Made by a program: the position numbers and the translations under genes
Assembly: GCA_025716815.1 (NCBI GenBank)
Contig: JAIXMN010000013.1
Span: 806,001 to 870,000 of the forward strand
Direction of reading: 5' to 3'
Origin: Dichotomocladium elegans
Lineage: Eukaryota; Mucoromycota; Mucoromycetes; Mucorales; Lichtheimiaceae
DNA length: 64,000 bases
In this document: positions 1-11,725 of the stretch, piece by piece
Position numbering within the stretch: the stretch's first letter is position 1
Layout: every line of letters begins with the position of its first letter
The notes under the pieces: generated by a model
What the model was told of the DNA's origin: nothing
The model's input: the letters and a program-made list of their open reading frames with translations, nothing else
Databases searched by the model: none

Positions 1-806
1 TCGGACGGTTTCTTTGTTGCCGGATATCTCACCAATGGTTTTCGGCCGATATTTTTCCGTCCACAATTGATTCGCTGATTCATCAAGTTCACTGTTGCCC
101 TCAAGCAATCAGACAAAGAAAGAACAAGATACGGTAGATGGGCACGTTACCTTGTGCTCTTTGGTTGGCTTGAGCCAGCGACAGTTTTTGAGACTGCTGC
201 ATAGTCATCCTTTCTAGGCCTCTTCCGGTCTGATTCTGGTTTTGCGACGGGCTTCTCCTTGGCTGTTTCAAATAGCTTATAGAATTGGTCCTCATCGAGG
301 ATTTTTGTATTGTGTCGCTTGGCATTGCGGGTCTTGCTTTCGCCGCAATCTCGTCCTCTCAATAGATAAGTTGTTTTCGAGCTCACTTGTCCCGTGACAC
401 GACTACATCACCAGTATATAGTTAAAAGAAGACCAACGTTGAAACCTATTTCAGCTCACCCTCCATATCGTTTGATTAAATCTATTACTTGGTCCGATGT
501 CAACGTCTCAAAAATGCCGCTCACAACGAATGTTGTATTGGCAAAGCAGTTATCTTTGCCTACCGGAAGTTCTCGGCTCCCAAGGGCCCTTGGAGGGTCT
601 CTATTTAATGCTTGGTGGAACCTTTTTGTTTTCTCAGTTAGGATCATTCGAGAACCATCGATATATGCCACAAGACGAACCCAGATCGCTTTTTGTTTGA
701 TTCCGTCTTGATTGCTTTTGTCCTCTTCTCGTAGAATTTTGCGTCAGTGTCCTCTACAGGAGGGACATAATCCTCATCGTCTTCGTCGTCGCTGTCGTTG
801 TCGCCG

Positions 807-840
<34 letters not shown>

Positions 841-1090
841 TCTTTCGTTTGACCTTCTTCGTAGTTTTTCCAGTGGATTCAACCTTGGTGGCGGTTGTTT
901 TGGCGGTTGCCCTATGTACATACACATTAGCATAGAACCAATACTTGATATGCCCACATCATAACGTACGCTTTCAGACCACTTGGTTTAGGCCCGCTCG
1001 CTTTCGATCCGGTGATCACTTTATCGGCAGTGGTTCTATGCGTTGGCATGAGCTGATGCGCCCCAAATGCTGTCGCATAATCCTGATTTA
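1..1090 (-). CDS. RFC1: Replication factor C large subunit, N-terminal part (partial)
   Basis: This is the large subunit of the clamp loader that places PCNA on DNA at primer ends in the nucleus. Reading leftwards on the minus strand, I see a Lys/Ser-rich leader (exon about 1090-971), an acidic linker with a run of about ten Asp, and then the BRCT domain. The BRCT entry NRDPPRALGSREL (about 620-570) is close to the RFC1 signature, and FVVSGIFETLTSDQ..RYGG and KTTYLLRGRDCGESK follow it in the next exon (386-147). The last coding bases (about 97-1) read LWTEKYRPKTIGEI, the conserved start of the RFC1 AAA+ region, so the ATPase and C-terminal domains lie outside the window. Introns are inferred near 970-911, 670-620 and 455-387. 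The initiator Met was not resolved; it is probably near 1100-1250. The gene diverges from the TOM20-SET gene. Confidence 0.9.
807..839. repeat. CAT/ATG trinucleotide run encoding poly-Asp in RFC1
   Basis: About eleven CAT triplets on the plus strand are read as GAT (Asp) codons on the minus strand, inside the acidic linker of RFC1. It is a simple repeat that may vary in length between strains. Confidence 0.9.
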
Positions 1091-2118
1091 CCTGGCAGGT
1101 GCACTTTCTTCTGTAGCTCTATCTGAAGTGCGCGTTACCTTGCTTGGGCTGGGGGAATCGATGTTAGCTAATCAGCATGAGACTCAAACAACACATATGC
1201 AACATACGCCTTTTTATCGCCCTCGACTGGCTGGTTTGAATCCGCTGTGAATGTTGAGTGAGCATAATTGAGCTATCCAAGTACGTGTCATCCGTTCAAT
1301 ACCATTAGCTTTAGGCTAAATGTTTGGAAAATGCTGATTATTATCAATGTATTCGACATTATCTATGGCATACCGTTTTGGCTTTTTGAAAATAGTCGTT
1401 TATTTTCATAGTTTAGTTGGAAGTAAAGCTCAAAGCAGAACGCGACAAGATCAATGAAATTGGGTGGAATTTTGGCGTCACGCGTCACTCAAAGAAAAAT
1501 CACTACCTTTTCCCTTTCTGGCCTTTAGTCCCTCTTTCTTGCTTTCTTACCATGACAAAGACGAGGATGCCACAAGGTGCGTCTTGTATGCCATGTATTA
1601 CACCAATGGTGCGGAAAGTAAAGGTGATACATACGCCAATGATTGTAGATATTAGTCCATGTGCGTTTCTGCGGAACAATCCCGTCCACTCGGATATCAT
1701 TCAAGTTGGAAGTGAGAGTAATAATCCATTTAATCCGATAGCTTAGTATCAGCAGTCTGGGAAAGGGTTTGTAGATATCTCGACATATCATTAAATCTAA
1801 ATGCTCACAACCAGAGCAGCGGAAGTCCAAGCAACCAATGCATATGAGCAACTTCACCATAATGTATAATCCGCCGTAGATTCCTTTGCCCTTATTGGCT
1901 GCAAGCAATTTTGCCTCGAGCGAAGGACTGCCCAGAGGCTCAGATATGGCCCGAGGAGCTTAGGGTGCGATACTGTTTATCGTTTCAAACCATCACACCA
2001 AAAAGCCACCTTCGGGATTTGAACGCGCATCTCAATCCCCAATGGCAGATATGGGCTGTCACGCATATCATTTCCCAGCTTCGCTCGTTTTGTTCGTTCA
2101 ACTCTCCCGGGAAGCAGC
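1091..2118. other. Divergent intergenic region with an unassigned minus-strand ORF
   Basis: This is the shared 5' region between RFC1 (-) and the TOM20-SET gene (+). A minus-strand reading frame at 1908-1525 and an overlapping frame at 1700-1503 contain hydrophobic stretches. I do not recognise a family, and no convincing splice pattern joins them. They may be a small membrane-protein gene or chance frames. Confidence 0.3.
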
Positions 2119-3836
2119 ATGATTGCAGACTCACGTAGCCAACTACTTGGAATGAAACCTAAGACATTCGCCATTTTGGGCGCTGGAATTGCTGTTAGTG
2201 CAGCCATTGGATATCTTGTATATTTTGATCATAAGCGTCGCTCCGATCCCGAGCTGCGAAAGCAAATGAGTACGTTGCTTCCCTAGTCCATTGTGCAGTA
2301 CCCTTTACTTCCTAAACGTGCTGATTGTACAATTAGAGCGTGAACGTAAAAAGGCCAAAAAGGCCGTGAAAGCGGCTGAGGAAGAGGCCAAGGCAGGAAA
2401 GCTTCGGCTCATCGACAGTGTTCTTGAAGCAATAACCAAAGAGACGCTTCCTACAACCGCTGAAGGCAAAGAGCAGTATTTTATGGCTCAAGTAGCAGCG
2501 GGTGAACAGCTTTGCAATGCAGGTAAAGAAAAGTTCTGGAAAATAGCGCTTCACGTTGAAACGAGAAACTTTATATTAATGGTCGGATGATTCCCATCAT
2601 CCCAGGCCCGGAGTTTTATGAGCAAGCTGTCTTGCCGTTTTACAAGGCGCTTAAGGTATATCCTGCACCTCTTGAACTTATTATGATCTACCAAAAGACT
2701 GTCCCAGAACCAGTCTTCCAACTTGTTGTCCAAATTATGGCGCTTGAGGTGAATTAAACGACGATTGGAGAACGTGGTTGTCGGATAACTCATCACGCTC
2801 GTATAGCAAAACAAACGCCAAGCAAAATTCTATGAAGATTTCCCTCCCAAGGAAACACGCGTTCGACTGGCAGAGCTTCCAGCCGGTGAAACGGCGGAGG
2901 GTAAACCCATCGTGCGTCGTGGATTAGTTGCAGATCAAGATCTTAAACAGGACGAGGTGGTCTACACCGAGAAACCTTTGGTGTCTGGCCTCGATCCAGC
3001 TCTGGAGGTAAGTTAAACATTCATTTCTTAAAACCATTAACTACTTGAATTAATAAATCGCTGCCGGCGTTGAATGATAGGGAACATTTTGTAACTTTTG
3101 CTTGAAGAAATTGGATGAAGAAAGCAAGGTACCTTGCAGCACCTGTGACAAAGTTGCATTCTGCAGCAAGGAATGCGAGAACACGGCGTTGGATACATAC
3201 CATCGCCATCTTTGCTCCAAAGATGAACAAGCCCTCGCATTCTTTGAATATTCCAGGGAACAGAAGTCCAAATACGCCACTATGGTAGCCAAGTTCTTAT
3301 CCGCTATGGTTGCGGAAGAAATGGAGCGAAACAGAACAGGGGCTACCGTTGAATACAATGCATGGGATCATATGGACCGTTTCCGGTACCTCGATACCCA
3401 GCCAAACACCCAGTCTCAGAAGGAGATTGCCATCCTAAAGGAATTACTTGGCTCGAAGGTTGCTGGGATTAACGAGTTCTTGACGGACGAGATCTATCTG
3501 ATGCTCAAGGGGAAGTTGCTCTTCAACGCTTATGCTGTCAACATTGGTGACCACGAAATGGAGCTTCCAGTAAGCTTTTACAATATTGGATCTTCTGACT
3601 GATGCCAACATAATTTGCTCTAGGAATCAGAGGAGCATATGCGCAAAACCGAGTCCGACAAAACATCGGTCGGCGCGGCGCTTTACAAGATCTCCACATA
3701 CATCGGCCAATCTGAGGATGCACCAAACGTGAAGATCACTTTCGGGGACAATCATGAGATCACTGTCGTTGCGATCAAAGACATTAGCAAAGATACTGAG
3801 CTCACCGCGAACTACACTCTGCCTGTCAAACCTTGA
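2119..3836 (+). CDS. TOM20 import receptor fused to a MYND/SET-domain protein
   Basis: Six exons give a 460-residue protein: 2119-2269, 2337-2522, 2606-2748, 2807-3007, 3081-3569 and 3624-3836. All junctions keep frame and use GT..AG. The first ATG (2119) precedes an in-frame ATG at 2152. Residues 1-50 carry a TOM20 membrane anchor (GAGIAVSAAIGYLVYFDHKRR). A basic coiled segment follows, then the TOM20 receptor fold: QVAAGEQLCNAG, PEFYEQAVLPFYKALKVYP and MIYQKTVPEPVFQLVVQ. Instead of stopping, exon 4 continues into a linker (KFYEDFPPKETRVRL). Exon 5 holds a MYND zinc finger (CNFC..CSTCDKVAFCSKEC..H..LC). Exon 6 ends with a SET-like tail (ITVVAIKDISKDTELTANYT). Without the exon 3-4 splice, translation would stop at a TAA shortly after the TOM20 fold, so the donor GTGAAT at 2749 decides between TOM20 alone and the fusion. 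The expected role is outer-membrane presequence recognition. The role of the SET part is unknown. Confidence 0.82.
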
Positions 3837-4536
3837 AAAAAAAAAGAATAGAATGTATATTATACAACATTTCCCATCCCAAAGTTGCCTGTTACTCATT
3901 TCATAAGACGTCGGATGACTGCAAAAGAAGCCACAATTGCTAAGCAATCTGCGCAAGATGAAAAAGCAAATGCCATACACACAGGAATAGACGTTGCTTA
4001 AGAAGCTTGCAAACTCATTGTAAGACATTCATCCCGAAAGACTAATCAATCCTTTCAGGAAGATGGACATGGCTATGTAATTGATGAGCAAGGCTGCCCT
4101 GAGATTATGGATTGTGCCATTGAAAAGAACATGAGCTCCCTTCACTATATTTGTTGTCAATCTGACTCCCTGCGTAGTATACAGCAATGTTGTTAAGTGA
4201 CATGATAAAGTGATGTCTAAAAGGTTAAATACCAAAAAATATACATCTTGCAATAGTAATGCGAAGATGTTGCTGTGCATATTCCTAAGCGGAAAAGTAG
4301 ACATCCTGATGAGAATAGATGGTTCTACACGTACTTACACAACTTACCTGACAAAGACAAAATCAAACCATTCATGCTGGTTTGAGAAGGTTTGAGCGCA
4401 TCGGCTGCTGTAGAGCAGCTAGGGATTCATGTTTGTTCGGTACAGCAATGGGCATTACAGTGTGGAACAAAGCTGACAGTATTCTTAAGAAAAGGAGAAC
4501 TAGACGTCTTTTGTGTATTCTCAATGACGAACATAA

Positions 4537-4700
4537 CGATTGTGGTGGTTGGAGAGTTGGAGCTAGGAATAGAACCAAGCGGCAAAACTGAGAGTTTGAT
4601 ATGGAATTTTCTTCGTTGAATAAAAGCTACTTTCTTTTTATATGATGTAGGTGCGATTAGACGGATGATCAGACTGCATAAGATGACAAATCTACACATT
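4537..4700 (-). repeat. Degenerate LTR1-like remnant
   Basis: The block keeps the order seen in the chromovirus LTR at 31422-31783. TGTGGTGGTTGGAGAGTT is followed by a TTGAATAAAAG block and then CTTTTTATATGATG. Read on the minus strand this is a TATA-like box followed by an AATAAA-type signal. It is strongly diverged, and both the right limit and the subfamily are uncertain. Confidence 0.45.
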
Positions 4701-5574
4701 GCTGTCTCTGGAAGCACAGTGCCATGCACACCAGAGCTATGGCCGTAATATACCTTAAATAAAATGGGCAGGAGAATACAGGAACAAGAATAGCTGCATT
4801 GATTCTCAGGATTGCTTCTGTGAGCACCAAGAATAGCTAGAACGAATATAGGTGGTTATTGAATGTGTGTGTGAGGCTTTTAAATAAGATGGAACTTGGG
4901 TGCTAAGGCGCGAAAATGAGGAAGTGTCGTCTTTTTATGAATCGATGCATCTTCTATGACTACATGAAAAAGGTGAGGCAGTGAACAGCTGATTTTCTGA
5001 AGTATTGAAATCATCCCATGGACGTGTCAACAGATTTCATTTTAACTTTGCTAGGAAGTAGGCAAAGGCCAGTACTGATGGTGAAATAGGAACGGCACGG
5101 GGCAATTGGGTCATTTTACTATTTAATATCCAAAGATATAATAACACCACGAAGTTTCAGCAGAGCAATTTTTGTGAGTCATCTTGATGAGCGTCGTACT
5201 CAGCAATCCATGGAGACAGGGGATCGTCGTAAAAAAGGAAACACACCCATATATCACTACTTAATTGAAACCGGGAGGTGGCGATTATTCACTTTTAAAT
5301 ATAATCATTTTATAACTTGCAACCTCAGCTCATTCTAATATCTAATAAGAATTGCGTTGGATTGCGGTGTCCACGCAAGCAACTACTCAGAATTTAAGTC
5401 ATCATGGACGACGCTGGCGTTGAGTATTGCTGTACACGGCACCCATTCTTAGTCCAGATCACAGTGTAGTTAGAGAAGCCATCCTCCTAATTTTTTATCA
5501 AGATCACTGTTCTACCTTAACACACGTTTTCTATTATAAGCACATCACATGCATGAACTGAAGCTAACGGCTGA

Positions 5575-5945
5575 GAAATGGACATCCACAACGACCTATT
5601 TCTTTTCATTCCCTGATGCGTGGACATCACAAAGAAATTATACATATGCGATCGGTCGCCGTACTTACTCTCTAATAAATGCTGAATAGTCGAGAAGTCT
5701 GTTCACTCTTTGAACTCCAGCCTGACCCTCTCGTCTATGCTCTCATCCGATAAGACTATCATATCATAGTATGAACTTTTTCAACACAACCTAACTTCAG
5801 TTCACCGTCGCAGATTGAACAATCATACCTATACTTGATGAGTCAGAGAAGGGAAGTTCTCCCGGAATCTTTCCGCTCGTTTTCTTTGCCGCCGCCGTTC
5901 CCTCGCCTGGCGGTCCAGGGAGTAATGATTGCTGTTTTCAACTCG
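5575..5945 (+). repeat. Dispersed repeat family R, copy R1
   Basis: This copy shares with the others a block ending ATCACAAAGAAATTATAC, a TATA-like TAATAAATG, a block like AGTCGAGAAGTCTG, a CTAAC branch-like motif, an acceptor-like TCGCAG and the following block TACTTGATGAG. It is more diverged than the copies at 22.6 and 59.5 kb and has lost the terminal GTAAGTTAAAG. Confidence 0.6.
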
Positions 5946-6060
5946 TAGACAAAATTTATATTTGGGAAATAAAGTAATTATAGCAGTCTAATATGTACAA
6001 CACAATATGCAAGAGCAAAACTACTGATTCCGTTTGTTGGATGCGCTGTGATGTACTTCA

Positions 6061-7838
6061 TCATATCTGAGTGTTATCTGCTTGCGGAATTGAAGCGTAA
6101 TCTGTGCTGCTGCTGACTTCGGATAGGGCGGCAATATTTACAGCTAGGAAACCAGCTACTACTAAAATGGCACCTATGATATATTGAATAGCAAGCACAG
6201 TATGTTTGATCAGAAGATCTCCAGCGAGCGCCAATGGAATCTATATCGTTATTAGCATAAGTTGAGAAAGTGGCACTCAATAACTTCAAGAAAGGCCATA
6301 CCGTGAGGGAAACCCCGAGTGTTGCAACAAGAGGAGAGGTCATTAACATCGCTAATAACCATAGGTAATCAGATCTAGATACCACCAGTTTTCCAAATAA
6401 CAATGAGTATGAAAATACCTCTTAAAAGCGGACCAAACTTACAAAAAAGTACCAATGAAAGCGTTGAGTAAAAGAATCGCCCATATCATGCCACTTGGAG
6501 GAAGCTCGAACGTCTCAACGTTGGTCCAGTGCAATATGGGAATAAATGGCCATAATAGCAGTATATTAAATACCCCCACATATCCGAAAAATAAAGGCAT
6601 GTTAATACGCGACTCGTCACCGATTCGTAACTTCAGCAATGTGGTGTAAAGCCCATAGAAAAAGGCACCGGTTAAAGCTAAAAGATCTCCTTGAATGCGA
6701 CTGCCGATATGGTCAATATAGGAGATGAGAACAACTCCAATAAAACTATCAGCAGACAGTACATGTTTATGAAAAATGCATTATACCCTATCAACGTAGA
6801 TCCCTTTTTTATCTTTACCTGATCGCAACAGCCGCAGCCCTGACAGTAGTCAACCTTTCCACACCGAATAACGTCCCCATAGCCAACGTAAATAGACCTG
6901 AAGTCGAAGATAATATGGTACTGCTACCCACGCTGGTGTAGGCTAAGCTTGCATTAGTCGTGTAATTGGCGCCAAACCAAAGTATGCAAAAGACAAGGCT
7001 TAGTCGGATAGTCTCCTTTTGCTCCATTTGTGAAGGCCTGTCTTCTTGAGCCTACCAAAACTATCAGTTTGAAGACCAGAAATGATGCGATACGCTCAAC
7101 GTGCCTGTAAAGGAGACTCACCCATGGCAATCCTGTTGATAATGAAGATCAGAAAGATAGAACATTTTTATGTATGCATAGAGACAATTTCAGTACTCTT
7201 CAGAATTATCGCCTTTTCGTCCGCGACATCTGGAAAATACTTCCGGAATAAGATACCCAGTGAACGTCGCTGTGTTTAGGTATGTCACCAAAAATGGCTT
7301 ATCATAGTTCAGGTCGCCGAAGATATTCTGCAGCAGCGATCATCAATTGCGCAATAGCTATATGCAGTGCTTTGTTGAAACATACATTGACAGCGAAAGA
7401 TGAGGACACCCAGATGAGAACCACCAGCCCCAGTGTATATATGCCAGCAATGTAACGCTTCTTAAGTTGCAAATCTGACATGAATCGCCAAGCACCTAAG
7501 ACGCGCTCAATTGTGGGACTGATTAATTGTGAACGATACCGGTATTTTCCAAAATAATTCCATACCCAAGACAGAAATATGGCGTACAGCAGATAAAAGA
7601 GTCCCTGGGCGAAAGAAAGCACCACGCAGTATTTGGTCTGGCTAGTCCCGCCGATAACTGGGATGGAAAGGCAGAGAAAATAGCCCGCACATTGGATGAG
7701 ATTAAGGCGATAAACAGGGCGACAATATGTCCTTGCCATTACATCATCACCCATCAACTGTCTCCAGGTCAGTTCCGGCTCTGATTGTACGCTCTCTTGG
7801 CGAGCGAGATTTAAAATTGTATCCGCATTCACCTCCAT
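6061..7838 (-). CDS. SLC35F5/THI74-like membrane transporter (DMT superfamily)
   Basis: Multi-exon minus-strand gene for a polytopic drug/metabolite-transporter-family protein; relatives sit in vacuolar or Golgi membranes. Diagnostic blocks in order are KKRYIAGIYTLGLVVLIWVSSS (7460-7390), LNYDKPFLVTYLNTATFTGY (about 7300-7240), LVFCILWFGANYTTNASLAY and SSTILSSTSGLFTLAMGTLF (7000-6860), LLALTGAFFYGLYTTLLKLR (about 6690-6625), MPLFFGYVGVFNILLLWPF and LNAFIGTFL. After an intron near 6300-6240, the C-terminal membrane segment IPLALAGDLL and a tail ending ADNTQI close the frame at the TGA at 6061-6063. The family-like start would be Met at 7481 (MSDLQLKKRY). The same frame stays open to 7994 and adds two hydrophobic segments, so I place the start at 7838 with low certainty. 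The substrate cannot be inferred. Confidence 0.75.
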
Positions 7839-7994
7839 GACAATTAGCAGGATATTTACTGATTTAACAAGGTCATTTAACGCCCTTTCTTCGAATAAAG
7901 TGTAATGAAACACCAAAGCATACGCAGGTATGCTTTGGGTTGTTTTACTATATTTCAATGTGCTCGTAATAGCGGTGAAATGCGTCAACTTCAC

Positions 7995-9862
7995 TATACA
8001 ACGATAATCACGTGACCGTACACAGCATATAATTCAATGTTCCATTAGGCAGGAACGGCAACAATAATTGTATAGTTCTGCTTCGGCCCTATCTGATGCG
8101 CCACAAAATTCCGTCAGGAATGACCGTACAAAACCGTCCGGCAGAATTTCCTTCATATTCATCTGATTTGTCAGTGTAGCCTTCTTTTATCCAATCTGAT
8201 GATCGTAAACAATACTCACCTTCATTATTAGATGCGAGCCTATGACTATGAACTACAGAGATTATTATAGTAATTCGATTGGAACGCTTTATCGATTGAT
8301 GGATTCATATTGGGATGTTCTCATCCTAGTAGTAGTCATCATTGGTTTCCTTAAACTGTCCTTTTTAGACAAATGATGCACAAAAAAGAAATACATCTCA
8401 ATTGTTTCTTTATTATTCAGCAATACCAAAACTGCTACATGTACTACTCTCTTTACTGCACTCTTCTTTACTGTACGACATCTGGAATAGATATATCATA
8501 GCACTTCACCTTCAAAGTTGCTAAGCAGATGTTGCAATACTCCTTCAGATGGGAAATGCAGAAAACACAAATCTTTACGGATATCATCTCGCCTCAAATC
8601 AGAGTGCCTGCATGGATGTTCGTCATCCGCCAGGCGTTAAGTTAAGTATACCAATCGGGATAAAGTTGTTAGATCCAAGCAAGCCAAGGCAATGTACCAA
8701 ATTCAGCAGAGCCCAGGTACTCCTTGTAAGAAAGAAGTTCAGTGCTAAACATGGCGAAAAATATAGCAACTGTCTACTCGAAAACGAATGTTCGGGCAAG
8801 AATTCCGGATCATTTTTGAGTCCTGCAAATAAGAGCTAAACTGAAAAATTTAGGTCTAAGGGACTTGGGCAACTGATTTTCTTTGTCAAACCCTTCCTCC
8901 TCCTCACTCGTGCCTTGAACGGTATGCAACCCTGTCATACTGACTTGCTCAATTCTGCAATCTTCTAATATTCCGGATCCTCTATAGATAACGATATCAG
9001 CCTAGCTCAAGTGCCTCGAGAGGAGAGGACGTGATTTTGGGTGGGGCCGTGATTTGGCTGCACCCGCGCAGGTCTCCCACAATGGCTTCGCCGGGATGCT
9101 TTTATTCGTTAACTTATTCGTTGCTTCTGCCGTTGATATTGTCTTTGTCTGTCGTCGTCCCTCCTCATTTCTTCCTTCAACTCCTCCGCCGTCGCATCTG
9201 CCATCGATGCTTAACAGCTCTGGATCCTTCCTTTCCTCTCTATTCCGCCATTATTACCGAAATGGAAACACCTAGCTACCTTGGGGGTAAGTTAAAGAGT
9301 AAGCGCCGCATAGGCGATTACAGATTGAAGGATCCATGACACTGCGTTATAATAACTGAAACTACTACAGTAAGAAGGAATTGATATTTTCGGTTGACTA
9401 ACAGGTATGTCTCCGGCCGTTTTTATCCATGCAAAAAATTTGATGCTTTTATCTGATATTGATTAAATTTCTCTGCGGCATTTTACTTTACTTTTATGTG
9501 TCATAACTCTTCTGCCTTACGAATTTATTTTTGAAAGTAACGGCCCAGTCCCTTTCACTGTTCTTAAGATCTAATGAGTGACATCATTGCCCCCTCTCAA
9601 AATCACTGCATTCTCAACGATTTTGACACATGCTATAGACAGAAGATCATTCCGACTCTTGCGGGAAGGAAATAAACCGATACTGTGTATCGTGTGTCTA
9701 ACTGGAACTGAGCAGGCTAAAAGTTGGTTGACCAGCAGACTCGTGTTTTAGAGGTTTTTTGTAAAGCCAGGACAGTCAGAATACGATGAGACTCGTGGAT
9801 GCCTTTTATTCCAACAAAGTCGGAATCTGACCCTCCGCCGCTGCACAGGTGTCTATTATTTA
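7995..9862. other. Gene-free stretch
   Basis: No recognisable gene. A 96-codon frame at 8549-8839 (+) has no family features. Near 9255-9300 the sequence CCTTGGGGGTAAGTTAAAGAG resembles the 3' edge of repeat R, so a partial R copy may cover about 9000-9300. Confidence 0.45.
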
Positions 9863-9864
9863 TA

Positions 9865-9909
9865 CAGGATTTTCAAGAAGTTTGCCACAAAGTTCTTCTT
9901 GAAATCCTG
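9865..9909. mobile_element. 45-bp internally deleted derivative of the M palindromic MITE
   Basis: CAGGATTTTCAAGAAGTTTG leads directly into the complementary arm ending TTCTTGAAATCCTG, with TA on both sides (9863-9864 and 9910-9911). It keeps only the outermost termini of the ~365-bp M family found at 40-53 kb. Confidence 0.85.
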
Positions 9910-10322
9910 TATCATAGGCTATACGCTCTTGCTCCTTTCAGACCATCGTCACATTGGTTAAACCTCATAAAAATCCAGTGGGAGAAAAATAGGAGGGAAA
10001 AGACTGTGGAAATGGATCTGGTTATAACGCGGTGCCATGGATCATTCAATCCATAGTCACCTATGCAACAATATGTCTGCTTTTTTAAAATGCACAGGCT
10101 AGGCGATGAGTACATGAAATGGCCATTTAAGTCCACTGATAATTCCGAAAAGTGATAGAGACATCAATTAGCTTTACTTTTGATTGGGGTTGGTGGTGCC
10201 CGCAATGACTTTATCCATTTTGTGAACTAAATTCGAAGCAGCAAGATGAGCAAATTATGGGGGTGTATAAAATTTATATCATGCATCCATATAATATACG
10301 GTCGTCAACAAAATATCATCAA

Positions 10323-10394
10323 TCTCGGATAGTATAGTGGTCAGTATCCCCGCCTGTCACGCGGGAGACCCGGGTTCAATTCCCGGTCCGAGAG
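10323..10394 (+). tRNA. tRNA-Asp (anticodon GUC)
   Basis: A 72-bp cloverleaf with no intron. The acceptor arms TCTCGGA and TCCGAGA pair. The D arm carries TAGTATAGTGGTCAGTA. The anticodon stem CCCGC/GCGGG encloses a loop with GTC. The T arm is CCGGG TTCAATT CCCGG. The discriminator base is G, as in eukaryotic tRNA-Asp. Confidence 0.96.
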
Positions 10395-10396
10395 AC

Positions 10397-10402
10397 TTTT
10401 TT
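10397..10402 (+). terminator. RNA polymerase III terminator of tRNA-Asp
   Basis: Six consecutive T on the sense strand, two bases after the tRNA discriminator base. Confidence 0.85.
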
Positions 10403-11394
10403 GAATTTCTGTCGTGCGTATATTTTGGCGGGTAGACCTTGGGCCAAATGTAAGATTAACTGAGCTGGAGAAGAGAGAGATGTCCTTTAATTATTATGAA
10501 TTGATACTGTGTATATACTGCTATTCTTGAGGATTACTAAAGCCAGGTACAGGAGGATGATAATATATAATATAACATGTGTGAAATGTCATTATGCAAA
10601 TAGTATGTAAAGAACAGACAATCGATATGGTAAAAGGGGTATCCATAATCCTCATGAAGGAAGGAGGTGATATTTGCAACCTTCGCTGGTAAGGATAGCC
10701 AGTACTGCTAGCATTTCAATTGGCTAACAAATTATAATGCGACAGCATAATAGTAGAAGAAGAAGAGTAACGGATGTATGTGTTTATTGCATCGTACTAC
10801 TTCGATATTTATACTGTTTTGCTATCTAACACTAAGCATGAAGAAGAGAGAGAAAAGGGAAAGAGCAATCGGCATTGTTTACAAAGAGCGAACTATATCC
10901 GTTTGTACAATTAATGGAGAAACGTACAGAAAAGGATAAAATGGGAGGGCTGCATTGATTGGTCGAGCAATCCGTGTTATGACATCTGGATCCATGTGAT
11001 AGCACATATTGCTTGAGCAATCAACTGTCCTCTTCATTTTTATCACTTTTCCTAGTCCTCTCCAAGTCCACGAATGACCATGGCCCTCTCAATGTAGGCA
11101 CAGCCCACGTCTATTTCCCTTTTCTCCCTCTTCCCCGGTATTATTATTAGATAGCATATCCGTATAAATATCGAAGTAATTCTAAACAATAAAGATCATC
11201 TATCCATTTTGTCATAGCCCTACTGCTCATAACACCGCGCTTCTACAGACAGTACTGAGCAGATCGGCTTATCCACCTCTTCCACAGCACGCCTCGACTG
11301 TCCTCCCATTCCAACGTTACGAAGACCGCTAACTGGTGATGACTGGGGGACAATGCTTGATGACTACCGCTTGTATCACCACTACCGTCCTGGT

Positions 11395-11506
11395 CCGAAA
11401 TCATATAAAAAGAGAGATGTTTTTATTCAATAAACAGGATCCGTCTCAAAGACTCGATTTTGGCCTTAACGGTTTTAACCCTGCGACTAACTCTCTATGC
11501 GCCACA
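11395..11506 (+). repeat. LTR1-like fragment (sense strand plus)
   Basis: ATATAAAAAGAGAGATG, then TTATTCAATAAACAGGATCC, then CAAAGACTCGATTTTGGCC and CGACTAACTCTCTATGCGCC follow in the same order as in the chromovirus LTR at 36966-37327 read on its sense strand. The end CCACA at 11502-11506 matches the LTR edge. The left limit is not defined, and no target duplication was found. Confidence 0.65.
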
Positions 11507-11509
11507 CAT

Positions 11510-11725
11510 TGCTCTCTACTTCGATTGTTACGCTTGACTCGACTGCAAAGGAGGGTGGATATTAGGTTGCAGTAAAACAAGTTAATATGATAGCAATCAC
11601 CGCGGGTGAGAACGTGGACGAGAGGGCAGGCTGGAGCCCAATGAGGAAGCAGATTTATCAACTGTCCAATATTTATAGGAAGTAGATGCCAAATGCATAA
11701 TTTCTTTGTGATGACCACGCATAGG
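11510..11725 (-). repeat. Dispersed repeat family R, copy R2
   Basis: On the minus strand: ATCACAAAGAAATTATGCAT, then CTATAAATATTGGACAGT, then CTTCCTCATTGGGCTCCAGC, an intron-like segment with CAACCTAATATCC and the acceptor-like CTCCTTTGCAG. After this acceptor the family sequence stops and the LTR1-like fragment begins about 35 bp further on. Confidence 0.65.

Larger units (their letters stand above)
3837..6060. other. Gene-free stretch with degenerate repeats
   Basis: No supported protein gene lies here. The stretch is AT-rich, with an LTR1-like remnant near 4537-4700 and a copy of dispersed repeat R at about 5575-5945. The first 200 bp are the 3' side of the TOM20-SET gene. Confidence 0.6.

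Noticed and set aside
754..957. Minus frame with a poly-Met run
   Set aside because: It is the shadow of the RFC1 poly-Asp codons in another frame.
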